Assembly: GCA_004335835.1 (NCBI GenBank)
Contig: RWJK01000930.1
Location: forward strand, 1-57,242
From: Scenedesmus sp. ARA3
Taxonomy: Eukaryota; Chlorophyta; Chlorophyceae; Sphaeropleales; Scenedesmaceae
Direction: 5' to 3'
DNA: 57,242 bases
In this document: piece by piece, positions 32,726 to 53,121 of the stretch
How positions within the stretch are numbered: the first letter of the stretch is position 1
Layout of the letters: every line of letters starts with the position of its first letter
Program-made: the position numbers and the translations under genes
The notes under the pieces: model-generated
What the model saw: only the letters and a program-made list of their open reading frames with translations
Told to the model about the DNA's origin: nothing
Database searches by the model: none

Positions 32726-35700
32726 GCCTTGGCCAGCTGCCGCGCCAGTGCTGCCTGCTGCCGCTGGCTCCAGCCTGCTGAGCTTCTGCAGCAGCAGCTT
32801 CACCTGCAGGAAGGCACACAACAGCAGCAGCAGCAGCAGGACGCAGGGCACCATTGAAACCCCCTATCATACAGACAAGACAACAGCTCCCCACCTGTTG
32901 AGCAGCCTGGTACACCAGCATCACAAGCAATGCTTCAAGGTGCGCGACTTTGCATTGTTCATGCTAGACTGTCCATCTTTACATGCCATTTGCAACATAG
33001 CTCTGCCAGATCCATTGCACCCGGCCCGTGCAGGCAGTTCACCACACGTCCCTGCCGACTCACCTCTTTTGCCCTCAAATCGCCGCCATACTGCACCACC
33101 TCTGCTGCTGCACACAGCACATGGAAGGCCTGCCCAGTGGGGAAGAGGTAGAAGGGCGGCACTGCGCCACCGCAGGGCAGCTTGAGGGGGTTGGGCGGGG
33201 GGTCCAGTATGCAGCGGTTGCACGCCACACACACCTGGCGCGAGCTGACAACTGCTGTGCGGCTTTGCAGGAGCTTCAAGTCCCGCCGTACAGCCTCTGC
33301 AGGATTGACATGCAGCAGCGCTTCAGCGTGTGATATGGTTTGGCCATCTGGACATCAAACTCATCGCTGTCTGCAGCTTGGTCACCACTGAAACACCCAT
33401 TAATGTGTGCTGCGTGCACTTGGCTCATGCCATCATGCTGACAGCTGACAGAGACAGCCTGGTAACGCTTGGCACGAGCCGCGCAGCGCCTTGCACTGCG
33501 CCCAGCTCATTCTCAGCTTGATGGCAATTGGGCTTGTAAATTTTGCAGGAAAGCACAACCCTGGAAGCAAAGCTGGCACAGCTAATAGGCACATTGTCCA
33601 AGGTTTGGCGCCTCCTCAGAGCACCACAAGCAAACATAATGAAGCGTGCAATACATGCCAAGAAGGGAAGCGTGCAGCAGCATTACCTGCGATCTCTGTG
33701 GCCTCGTCCATCTCTCCTTTGAGCTCCTCAATCTGCCTGTTGTAGCGCGTGAGGCTGTCTGTGATGGCGCCCTTGAAGGCGTCAATGGTCACAAAGTCGG
33801 GGAAGAAGGGCAGGATGTCCTCAATCTTGAGCAGACCGCCTGGCAACCAGATGCGGCAGCAGCAGCAGCAGTGGCAGCAGCGGCGGCGGCAGCGCAGCAT
33901 GTCTGTGTTACTGGCATCATAGTATGCAGATGATGATAGCAAGACAGGGCAACCGTGCAACAGGCCGGCAGCCGCTGCATCTGCATGGTACTAAACTGCA
34001 AGGGCATGTGCCTGTGATATGCTTGCAGGGCTGTCCAACCAACAAAGCAGTTTGGAGCAAGCCACTTCAACGTCTCATACACTTCTAGAGCCGGGAAGTG
34101 CAGCTGCGGCAGCAGCTCCAGCAAGACAGCAGCCAAACAGCAACACGCACAGTCGCTGCCATCCACAAGAACTGCACGTGCAGTACACCTGAACTGTCAT
34201 AAACAAGCAGCGCCTGAAGCACATGCCCCACCTGCTTCTTTGAGCAGCTCCACAGCCATCTTGATGCGTGCTGCCTGGTCAGGGCCATCAGCGCCAGCAC
34301 TGCTGCCATCACCACCATCTCCCTGCAGCACGAACGAGCACCTCAGCGATGATGAATCATACGTGTTATCTACAAGCAGCCTGGCTCTGGCGGCTCTGGC
34401 TTACCAACTGAACACATGTCAGCACACCTCATAGATCCACTGCAAGGGCTACGTCTTGTGAAACAAGCTCAACTCAGGCAATCACAGAGCAATCCAGGTG
34501 CACGCGCACCTGCACCACGGGCTTGGCGATGCTGAGCCACAGCTTGCGCGCAGCACCTTTATCACACCTGCCTAGCAGTGCGTCTTCAAAACTTACGCTC
34601 TTCTCAGCCCAAAGAACCCCAAAAGCCTAAAGAATGGAACCGCTTAGACACACGCGCACCTGCACCACGTGCTTGGCGATGCTGAGCCACAGCTTGCGCC
34701 GCAGTGCGTCATCGTCCTCAGGGCTATTGGCTACTGCCTTGGCCAGGCCCAGCTCAACAGCCGGCGCCGGCGCAAGCAGACATCAAACCTCCACCCAGCA
34801 GCCGCACCACCTCTACCTGGCAGTACACCTCTCACAAAACAATATACATCTCTCATGCTTTTGTTGGAACGGCGTCAGCAACGCACCCACCTGCACCACG
34901 TGCTTGGCGATGCTGAGCCACAGCTTGCGCCGCAGCGCGTCATCGTCCTCAGGGCTGTTGGCGACTGCCTTGGCCAGGCCCAGCTCAACAGCCAGCGCCA
35001 GCGGCACAGCATCCTCATACAGCCCCAGCTCACACAGCAGCTTCACACACGCGTGGCGCCTGGCGGATGAAACAAGTAACAGCAGAAGATAGCACTCGGA
35101 GGTCAGCCAAGGGTAAAGGGCCGGCGGCCGCAACAATGTGTTCCGCAGCGCAGCGACGCGGCTGGCTGACAATGCTTGCAGGAATGACATGATAAGCAAA
35201 CTGTGCCTGCAAATAGAGGATCACGCCAATCACGCTGCACACCCGTAGGCATACCAGATGCTCAGCACTGCAAAACCCTCAGGTAAAGCAGCAATTGTTG
35301 AATCAAACAGCAACAGTTATAACACCGCGCACCTGTTGCGCTCCTTGGCCAGGCGCAGCGCGTATTTTGCGTCAAACAGCGGCTTGCGCAGCGGGTTGCG
35401 TGCGCGTGACATAAAGTCCAGCAGGCGGCCCTCATCCTCCTCGAGCGACAGCAGCGCCACTGCAAGGTTGGCCACAGCGCTGCAGACCGAGGCACAGCAA
35501 GGCATGCAACAACAAAAACAGCGGATGATTGAAACGTCCCTCATCCTCATCCAGCAACAGCAATGCCACCGCAATGTTCGCCACAGCGCTGCAGAAACAC
35601 AGCAGTGCCATTCGGGCGAAAACGGCAGGTCGCAGGATTTGGCCAAGAACAGTCGTCGGCTGTGTGGTAGGGCTGAAATTGACAGGTGTCTGCAAGGCTA

Positions 35701-38700
35701 TCCACTGACAACTTGCACACAAACACGCAACTCTAGGCGAGCTTGCAGGAGAGCAGCACTCATATACAAGCAGGCCGCAGCTAGGAAACTCCGTCACCAA
35801 AGCTGCACTTCCTCGAGGTCAGCATAGCTTAGATACCCAATCACTCCAGGCCGCACCTGTCATTGCAGCGCAGGTGGTCCAGTGCAAAGCTCGCGTAGCG
35901 CAGCGCCTGTTCCCGCTTTGCAGCGGGTGTGCCGGGCTCCCCAAAGCGTACCAGCGCAGGCAGCAGCTGCCGAGGATCCAGCGTTGACCCAGCAGCAATG
36001 AGAAAGTCAACCGTCTCCTGCGGCGCTGCTGCCAGCAGCTCGGGCGCAAACTTGTACACCAGCTGCGGCCCTACTGAGGGCTTGCGCAGCACACCCAGCG
36101 CCCTGCAGCACAAGCAACAAAACATCACATGGTGACCCTGTTCATGCTGTTGCCCGGACTGCGTCGTCGTGACACAGCAAACGTTCATGTCGTTTCTTAG
36201 CCGCATAGCCGCCTGCAAGCAGCGCCTCCAGCTCACGGGCGGGTTTACCCCTAGCAATGTTTCAACAACAATTTTGCTGCTGCTGAATAAAAGAAGCCGC
36301 AGTGGCAGGCAACAGTGCGAACAGTGCTGCGCAGCGTTTTTTACAGCGCCAGCAACACCCGCTTGTTTGGTACACAAGACACATGCCAACCGATAGTCAC
36401 ATGGAAACAAGATCACCCACCGTGTTGCGCCATCTTTGTTGCGCATCAGGTACTCCAGCAGCGCCTCCTGGTCCCCTTTCGCAGCAGCAAAGCCCTCCAG
36501 CTCACCCAGCCGCCCGTAGCCCTCCAGCAATGCGGTTGTGGTGCCCCAGTTGAGCACGGCTGCATTTTCTGACAGGAAGGACCTGCGGCAAGACATACCG
36601 CAGTACCGCGCATGCACATGGCAGGTGATGTGAACATAAGAAGCTGCTATCTGCAGCAAGCATGGCATGACCCGTAGCCCTCCAGCAATGCGGTTGTGGT
36701 GCTCCAGTTGAGCACGGCTGCATTTTCTGACAGGAAGGACCTGCGGCAAGACATACCGCAGCGCAGCATGCACATCATGAGCCCTCCAGCAGTGCGGTTG
36801 TGGTGCCCCAGTTGAGCACGGCAGCGTGTTCCAATGGGAAGGACCTGCGGAGAGACATGTTAGCGCAGCGCAATAACTATGCATGTACCGGCTGGTTAAA
36901 CATACAAGCTGGCAGCACAACCCGCAACCACACAGCTCACTGCATCCACTGCATTTGCTGCAAGTGCAGTGGAAGCTGCAGCCCTCTGCTAGCGCTCGTT
37001 CTCTCGTCACAGCTGCGCCACGTGTGCCTTGTAGGCTGGCGATGACCACAGCCTACAAGTTGCAACATAATTGGATGCTCTCACATCAAGATCAGCACGC
37101 TGCAGACGTTCCTCCAGCGCTAGTTCTCTCACCGCAGCTGCGCCACATGTGCCTTGTAGGCCGGCGTGTGCTGCCCTGCTGCCGCCAGCAGGTCCCTGTT
37201 GATGGTGTCCAGCAGCAGCTCAGTCAGCCAGGCAGCAACCATGGTGGCCTGAGCCTTGTCATTCGGGCCCAGCACCTGCGGCATGACAACACAGCAGCAG
37301 CAGCGGCAGCAGCAGCAGCAGCTGGCTTCGTACACATGCCTGTGTCCTTGCAGCAAGCGAAGCATGGCCCTGCAGAAAAGAGACCTTGCCGCAGTGCCTG
37401 TGCAGCTGCATGTCAGGGAAGCTTTGCGATCCTTCAAGTCCCGTACAGCCTACAGCAGATGTGCACCAGCATATGTGCCTACTGGCCTCACTCACTATGC
37501 TAGCATCCACATGCGCAGATCAACATGAATCACGTTCTTTCACCCACCTGCAGCTTTGTGTTGAGGCACATCTGCAGCGAAGCAGCGTCCCACACCCCCG
37601 CCAGCACAAAAAACATGAAAATTCCACTTCTCCACCGCTGAACGTCACCACCGCTGTAGCCCTAACAATTGCGCAAACACCGCACCTGCAGCTTCGTGTT
37701 GAGGAATATCTGCAGCACCTCAGGTCAACAGCCAACAGCACACGCGCAGCAATCAGGACACCACTCCACTCATCCCCAACACATACATCCACGTACCTGC
37801 AGCTTCCTGTTAAGGAATATCTGCAGCGCCTCAGGGTCTCCGCCTCCTCCAGCATACGAAACATGCAAAACCCACTTCTGCTGAACCTCACCACCGGCTG
37901 CAGCCCTAACAATGGCGCAAACATCGCACCTGCAGCTTGGTGTTGAGGAATATCTGCAGCGCCTCAGGGTCACCCGCCTCCACCAGCAGCAGCGCCAGCT
38001 CCTCAAAGGGAGGCTTGCCCCCCACAATGCGGCCGTAGTGCGCCCCTGCTGCCTTGAAATCGCCCGCTGCTGCTGCGTCAGCACCCATGCTCTGGTACAC
38101 GATGTCGCGCTGCGCGGAGCCTGCCGCCAGCTTCAGCGCATTGGCGTAGTCCTGCAGGCACGTGCAGCAGCAGCAGCAGGAGGAGTACCGCAGTTGTTGG
38201 AGAAGCTTCTGGTGCGCATCAGTGACGGTGACAGTGAGCAGTGACAGCGAGCAGTGACTGTGAGCAGTGACATCGAGCAGTGACGCAGCCGTTCCTGGTG
38301 CTCCAGCCACATTACCTGCGGCAAACATGAACAACCATCATGGCAACGGTGAAAATCATTGTCAGTAGTTCAAATCAGCGTGCGGTCGCACCTGGTGCTC
38401 CAGGTAAATGCGCCACATGCAGTGCGACTAACACAGACAGCAAGAGACTTGACAACAGGTGACATGTTACAGCAATAGTGAACTCATCTCGCAGCCGCAC
38501 CTGGTGCTCCAGGTAGATGCGCCACATGTCCTTGTCCTCATTGGACACAGCCACCGCATGCACCAGTTACATGACACATGACAGCAAATGCACATTCGTC
38601 AACAACAAAAATACCACGCAGCAGCACCCGGTGCTCCAGGTAAATGCGCCCACATGTCCTGCAACCAACGCATAAACATGACAGCAGGTGCAATTAAACG

Positions 38701-41700
38701 ACGGTGGTTCAAACTTAGTAGTTCAATCGCACCTGGTGCTCCAGGTAGATGCGCCACATGTCCTTGTCCTCATTGGACACAGCCACCTCATGCAGCGACT
38801 CGCCAGACCACAGCGTCACCGCGCCGCTGGCTGCATCCTGCAGGAGGCCCAGCGGCTGGCCTGCAGGCAGCATCAGCAGCAGCAGGACAAGCAGCATTAG
38901 TAGTACCTAAAAGGTCACAGCGCGGCTGACTGCATCCTGCAGGAGGCCCAGAGGCTGGCCTGCAGGCAGCAGCAGCAGCAGCAGGACAAGCAGGGTTTGC
39001 TGACAGGGTTTGCAAGTGCTGGCACACACAGGCATAGGCAGTATCCTGCAGCATGCCTGCGGCTGGACAGCAGGCAGCATCAGCAGTAGAAGCACAAGCA
39101 GGGTTTGCTGGTAGGGTTTGCAAGTGCTGGCACACACAGGCACAGGCAGTAACCGGCAGCATGGCTGCGGCTGGCCAGCAGGCAGCAGCAGCAGCAAGTG
39201 GCACTTTACAAGGGTGAGGCCACAGCGCCTGGCATGCTGGCAACAATAGCAGGAACAGCACAAGCCAGGCACAAAGCAGAGAGGCTGAACTGAGCATTGA
39301 TCCTGATCCTGAGCTGCTTCCGTCTCACACGGGCATGCGTGCAGCCGCCGCACCCGGCAAACTCCACTCACCCACAATGCCTGGCGTGTGCATGGTGGGC
39401 CTTGCAGGGCAGGCACAGCAGCTCAGAAGGCCTATGTCATACATGCATGCGTGCAGCCGCTGCACCCAGCGTCTAACGTACTCACCCACAATGCCTGGCG
39501 TGTGGCTGCCTGGCCCCCATGAAGTTTCACTGACCACCTTGCCGCTGACCTGGTTGATGGCTGCCAGCCTGTCACCATACAGCAGCAGGTAGTGGTACGT
39601 GCTGCACACCTGCGGAGCAGCAAAACAAACACATACAGCGGCAGAGCATGCAGGGCAGTGCAGGAGCAGCAGCCTGTGGCAAGAGCTTGCTGTGTAATGG
39701 GCAGGAGCCTGCTAGCAGCGCAGGTTGCAAACATTACAGAAAAAGGAGCACCCAACTCACTCATACCCGTGAGTAAATTTTTTTTGCGGCATTGATTAAA
39801 ATCAGCATGAATTCAGCTACAGCTACCAACTGCACTCACCAGGGCGTGTGGCTCATCCTCTGGGCTGCTGCCCGCCTCAGCCAGTGCCAGCTGCCGCATG
39901 TCCCCAACATACTCCTGGCCATCAGCCACAGCAGCATCACCAGCCATCTCAGCCAGCAGCAGGTGCCCATGCAGCAGCAGCCCGCCCACCAGCCAGGCAA
40001 AGCGGCTGGGCAGCGCACCAGGCAGGCTGCCCCTGCGTGCAGTGCGGTGTACCAAGCATGCACACACAGAGTGGGCAGGGTTCAGGTGTGCTAAGACTTG
40101 GTTGTTCCGAGTCAGTGCTGTTATGAATAACGAGCAGCCGCGCAGAAGCAGGCGAGCCCGCAGCGTGAGTGCCACAGCCTCACAATCAGGTGGAAGCTGT
40201 GCTGCGCAGAATCATTGTTGCATACGGCAGCGCAGACTAGGTGCAGGGTTGCAGGCTTACCTGAGCAGGCGCAGCTGGCTGTGCAATGAGGGCGACTCCA
40301 CTTCCAGCAGCGGCTGCAGCACAGATGCTGCAGCATACCTGCAGCCAGCAGAGTCATAAACAAGGTGCGGCATTTAGCAGTTGTCAGCGTTATCAGCAAA
40401 GTAGGCTGCTGATATAGTCCAGGGTGCCAGTGCTAGCTGCCTCCCAGCAACGCATCAAAAATCAGCGTGCTCTGCTGCAGTGTGCATTGGCATGCCCAGG
40501 CGGCACAAGAACGTGGATGAAATACTGTGTGCTGCACTGCCAGACAGGCTGTGGTTTGCAAACTGCTGACGACTCACACAGGGCCACACATGCTGTCAGT
40601 AGCGATGAACACCAGCAGCATGACAGCAACTGGCAGTCCATGCATCAGGCAACGGGGCCTAGGCAGCCAGGCAGTCACACTGCTCTGCATGGTAGCTGTT
40701 TCCATCCAGGCTTCTGCAGCTGCACAGCAGCGTGGTGCTGCAGGACACACACCTGCCAAACAGCCCCTGCAGGCCCGGGCCCCCAGCTGCAATGTAGAGG
40801 GCGCTGGGTGTGGCCATCATCACCACGCGCCGCCCACCAGGCAGCTGCTCCTGCTCGATGCTGCACATGGCCCTGCAGCAGCAGCAGCAGCAGCACCAGC
40901 AGCAGCGGCAGCAAAGGCGCGGCGCCAGCATGATGGCCAGGGTCAGGCACATGCATTGCATTGCATTGAGACCAGGGTTGGCGGTTTGTCAGCATAAAGA
41001 TCCAGCGCAGGCTGGGGTCTCCTGCTCCAGCTTTGCGTGACGGCGCGATATCATGCGTCTACTGATCAATTCGCCCTTTACACATATAAGGTACAGCAAG
41101 CATGGATGGCTGGAGCCAAAGAGCCAGGTATGCTGGCTGCAGACCGATAGCGCTGCAACAATGCCCAGCCTCGCCTGACAACTGCAGAAGCATAGCCACT
41201 GCTACTATACCTGTCACAAACTTGTTCTAACGATGCAAATATGACGACTGTGACGCATTGCTCACTTGCGCTTGTCCTTGAAGTCCAGCAGCAGGCTGGC
41301 GGCTCCCTCTCGCTTTGCCCGTGCCTCCTGGCAGGTGGTGTGCAGCGAGCCGCTGCCGCTGCCAAGTATGATGTCACTGCAGCAGCAGCAGCAGCAGCGG
41401 TGCGACCATGCACAACAGGTAGAGTACTAGGCAACCAGCAGAGCCAGAAGCGACCTGTTGAGAGGGCAATGGTTAGCCAGCGTGATGATGCTGATAGCAC
41501 ACACAGAGGCCAGCGTCATAAGACACAAGCGTCTGCGCCCTGCCAGTCACTGCAAGACACAGCAGTTGTGTGCAGTTTGGTGGCTCCCAGCAGCTACCTT
41601 GAAACACACACCAGCCCATTGCGCACTGCACAGTGGTCAATACAACAGCTGCACCCCTCAACACTCACCCAGTGGAGAATAGCAGCTCGTCTTCTTCTGC

Positions 41701-41752
41701 ACCCTCCCCTGCTGCAGCAGCACCCTTGCTCCTGCTGCTGCCAGACCCCGGC

Positions 41753-41784
<32 letters not shown>

Positions 41785-42219
41785 ATCCTCCCCGCTGCTG
41801 GGCTGCTTCTGCCAGCCCACAGCAGTAACTGCCAGGCCCTTGAGCTTGCTGAGCTGGCGAGGCTTGGCCCAGCTGCTGTGGACATACAGCAGCTCAAAGT
41901 TGTTTGCTGTCTTGACGCATGCCAGCACATGTGCGCCGCGGGGGTCTATGTAGAGCGACTTGATGCGGTTGTCAGGCTTTGTGAGCTCGACTTCACTCAC
42001 TGCAGGACGGCATGCATGACATAAAGAGCAACAGCAGCAGCAGCAGCAGCAGGCACATTACAAAATCTGCCGTTGTGAGGCTTTGTCAGCTCGACCTCAG
42101 TCACTGCGGGGCAGCATGCATTCCAGCAGCAGCAGCAGCAGCAGCAGCAGGCACATTACAAACTCTGAAGTTCTTTGTGAGCTCGACTTCACTCACTGCA
42201 GGACAGCATGCATACAGCG

Positions 42220-42254
<35 letters not shown>

Positions 42255-43097
42255 CACACATTACAAACTCATGAAGTTTGTGGCCTTCATCAGCTCCACC
42301 TCAGTCGCTGCAGGCCAGGCAGGGGAAGTGCATTACCGCACCCATAACAGCAGCAGTTGCAGCACTAGCCGCACGCCAGCATCTTGCTGTTGCTCCTGCG
42401 TGTTGCCACCAGTTTGCTATCATTACAGCTTCACTGAGCTATGTCATTCAAGCTGATGCAGCTCTCTACACGCTGTACATTGCTGTCTGCCAGCCTGCCC
42501 TGCAGCACTGCCATAAGCGCTGCACCAGACGCTTTGCCTCAGCCCGCTGTTGCTTCGCACATCACAAAGCTTTCACAGCGCACCTTTCTCATTGCCGTAC
42601 TCGTCCCACTGGTATCTTAGCAGGAATCCTTTGGAGGTGGCAAGCACTAGGGTATCTGCTGCGCATGCTGCAGCCACCACCTGCCCGCGGCCCCTGCAGC
42701 AAGCAAACAAGGCAGGCTCGCAGCATGTACTGCAGCATCTGCTAGACGTGTGCCAGTGGTTCTGCAAGCTACACAGCGAAGCTAAGCAGTGCAGGGCCAG
42801 CAGCTAGGCAGAAACAGTGTAGCACGAAGTAGCACTGCATGCTAAGTGAGCAAGCGTACTGCTGCTGCTGCTGTTGTGAGAGCTCAAGCCCTAGTTGCCG
42901 TTTACCAGCGCGTCCGGCACCCACCTAGCAGCCTGCCTGACAGTTACTTCTACTGATAGTGACGGCAGGTCATAGGATGCTGCTGCTGGCTGGATCGCGG
43001 GGGCTTCTTCAGCTAGGGTTGAGTCCAGCCGCTTGCCAACATCACTCAATTCAGCAAACGTCTGGCGGACCCTGTCAAAGTCATCCAGCAGATCCAT
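32537..43097 (-). CDS. VPS18: Vacuolar protein sorting-associated protein 18 (VPS18)
   Basis: VPS18 is a core subunit of the HOPS and CORVET tethering complexes at vacuole and endosome membranes. Nineteen coding exons: 43097-42925, 42693-42584, 41999-41669, 41376-41266, 40872-40753, 40338-40261, 40032-39840, 39609-39486, 38860-38733, 38151-37930, 37275-37133, 36582-36421, 36102-35857, 35479-35333, 35059-34891, 34322-34232, 33839-33687, 33296-33064 and 32803-32537. They total 3201 nt (1066 aa; animal VPS18 is about 970) with every phase matching. Order: N-terminal beta-propeller (VLATSKGFLLRYQWDEYG, IILGSGSGSLH, FAWLVGG), clathrin-repeat helices (QRDIVYQSMGADAA, DPEALQIFLNTKLQ, YKFAPELLAAAPQETVDF, RRKLWLSIAKHVVQ), ILPFFPDFVTIDAFKGAI, then a RING-like end (CVACNRCIL, FHVLC). 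The last Cys pair of the RING is degenerate (CEDPWNGELL). A polyGln run of 13 lies before it. Many introns carry exon-edge copies. Confidence 0.93.
32681..32719 (-). repeat. (CTG)13, coding polyGln in VPS18
   Basis: In the last VPS18 exon the sense strand reads CAG thirteen times, inserted in the linker between the two halves of the RING-like end. Confidence 0.95.
34501..34768 (-). repeat. Two copies of VPS18 exon 15 3' end in intron 15
   Basis: The exon 15 donor edge (34881-34998) recurs at 34652-34768 with few changes over about 117 bases, and at 34501-34554 in shorter form. Both include the donor. The reading frame for RRKLWLSIAKHVVQ survives in the longer copy. Confidence 0.88.
35537..35597 (-). 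repeat. Copy of VPS18 exon 14 5' end in intron 13
   Basis: The acceptor CTGCAG and about 55 coding bases are copied. The copy still reads AVANIAVALLLLDEDEGRF against AVANLAVALLSLEEDEGRL in the true exon (35431-35479 and before). Confidence 0.85.
36670..36860 (-). repeat. Two copies of VPS18 exon 12 5' end in intron 11
   Basis: The segment spanning the acceptor and the codons for SFLSENAAVLNWGTTTALLE is copied at 36670-36775 and 36779-36860, upstream of the true exon (36582 downwards). The nearer copy is almost identical; the farther one is more changed. Confidence 0.88.
36985..37050 (-). repeat. Copy of VPS18 exon 11 3' end in intron 11
   Basis: The codons for AYKAHVAQLR and the donor region of exon 11 (37115-37168) recur in about 60 bases, downstream of the true exon. 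Confidence 0.8.
37545..37855 (-). repeat. Three copies of VPS18 exon 10 3' end in intron 10
   Basis: The donor edge coding PEALQIFLNTKLQ (about 37926-37985) recurs at 37791-37855, 37680-37726 and 37545-37605. Spacings are about 132, 112 and 137 bases. Flanking intron sequence (CTAACAATxGCGCAAACA) is copied too, so the duplicated unit spans exon edge plus intron. Confidence 0.88.
38290..38665 (-). repeat. Cluster of VPS18 exon 9 3'-end copies in intron 9
   Basis: The donor edge coding NEDKDMWRIYLEHQ (38729-38800) recurs at about 38620-38660, 38494-38560 and 38386-38425, with a remnant near 38290-38310. The 38494-38560 copy is the longest and almost identical. Each copy keeps CACCTGGTGCTCCAGG, that is, the donor and last codons. 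Confidence 0.88.
38925..39205 (-). repeat. Copies of VPS18 exon 9 5' end in intron 8
   Basis: The acceptor side of exon 9 (about 38826-38900, GQPLGLLQDAAS plus upstream CTG-rich intron) recurs at about 38925-39000, 39040-39100 and 39145-39200. The copies decay with distance. Confidence 0.8.
39361..39400 (-). repeat. Copy of VPS18 exon 8 3' end in intron 8
   Basis: The codons for HTPGIVG with the donor recur downstream of the true exon edge at 39479-39510. Confidence 0.8.
42062..42325 (-). repeat. Three copies of VPS18 exon 3 5' end with CAG runs in intron 2
   Basis: The acceptor edge of exon 3 (codons for SEVELTKP, about 41970-42060 with its CAG-rich upstream part) recurs three more times in tandem, at roughly 42062-42160, 42160-42258 and 42258-42325. 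Each unit of about 90-100 bases contains a CAG/CTG run; the third has a pure run at 42221-42253. Confidence 0.85.
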
Positions 43098-43576
43098 GAC
43101 TGCTGCAGGCTTCCCTGCTCATTTGCAGGAGAGTAGCATGCTAGCACAGTGTATGCGGGGGAGTGTTGCAGAGGAGCATCACCAGAGGGGTCACAGGTCA
43201 CAGCAGCAGCAGTTGTGGACAGGCGAGAGTAGGGCCTGTGTTGCACAATATCACGTTTGAAAGGTAATCAAAAGCGAATGGCGCAGATCGACCGTGAAGG
43301 CTTGCCTCTGCTGCATGGCAAGTGACTAGGTTGTGTTCTCGGCAAGGGCTTTTACTGTCGAATGTTTGCCATATGTGGCAGGCCAGAACCACAACAGTAT
43401 GCTTCTTTCTTGAACTAATTTTTTTCTGGTGTGCCTTTGTGAGCTCTGGAACACAGCATAAGCAACGTTCGTATTGCCGCAGTTTGAATCAGCTGCCTTG
43501 GTGCAGACAGTGCAAGTGTTACTATTTCACACTTTTTTACTAGCATGTGTAGTTGATCAGTTCACGATCAGGGGGC
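43098..43576. promoter_or_regulatory. Divergent promoter region, VPS18 and GyrA
   Basis: The two opposing start codons are 479 bases apart. AT-rich stretches (for example 43400-43430 and 43520-43545, with T-runs) lie nearer the GyrA side. No assigned TATA box. Confidence 0.5.
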
Positions 43577-52816
<9,240 letters not shown>

Positions 52817-53090
52817 GTTGGATTCGTGTGTGGGATGGAGCAGCAGGGTGCTGGTTGTCAGCGAGATGTGTCGGCACTGCTTGTACTTCTGCTGCTGCTG
52901 CTGTTGCTTCCGGTTATGTTGCTGGCATGTGGCATGTGTGCCTTCAAGGTGATTGTGCAGTAGCCCAATCAGCTGATTGCAGTGCCGCATGTCGTGACTG
53001 GCGCAAGGTGCAAAGTTGCGGGTGCCAGCTGATGACGGGCCCCTGGGTGCTGCCTTGCTGCCAACTGGTACATTGCTTAATCGTACTGCT

Positions 53091-53095
53091 TGTAA
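53091..53095 (+). terminator. Candidate TGTAA poly(A) signal of GyrA
   Basis: TGTAA about 275 bases after the stop codon; a second candidate follows at 53117. Confidence 0.35.
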
Positions 53096-53116
53096 GCCAC
53101 CATGAGGCACAGAATA

Positions 53117-53121
53117 TGTAA
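53117..53121 (+). terminator. Second candidate TGTAA poly(A) signal of GyrA
   Basis: TGTAA in an A-rich context about 300 bases after the stop codon; this is the better placed of the two candidates. Confidence 0.4.

Noticed and set aside
35841..37049. 402-codon minus-strand open frame read as one exon
   Set aside because: It runs through VPS18 exons 12 and 13 and intervening introns with exon-edge copies. Conserved blocks and phases show separate exons.
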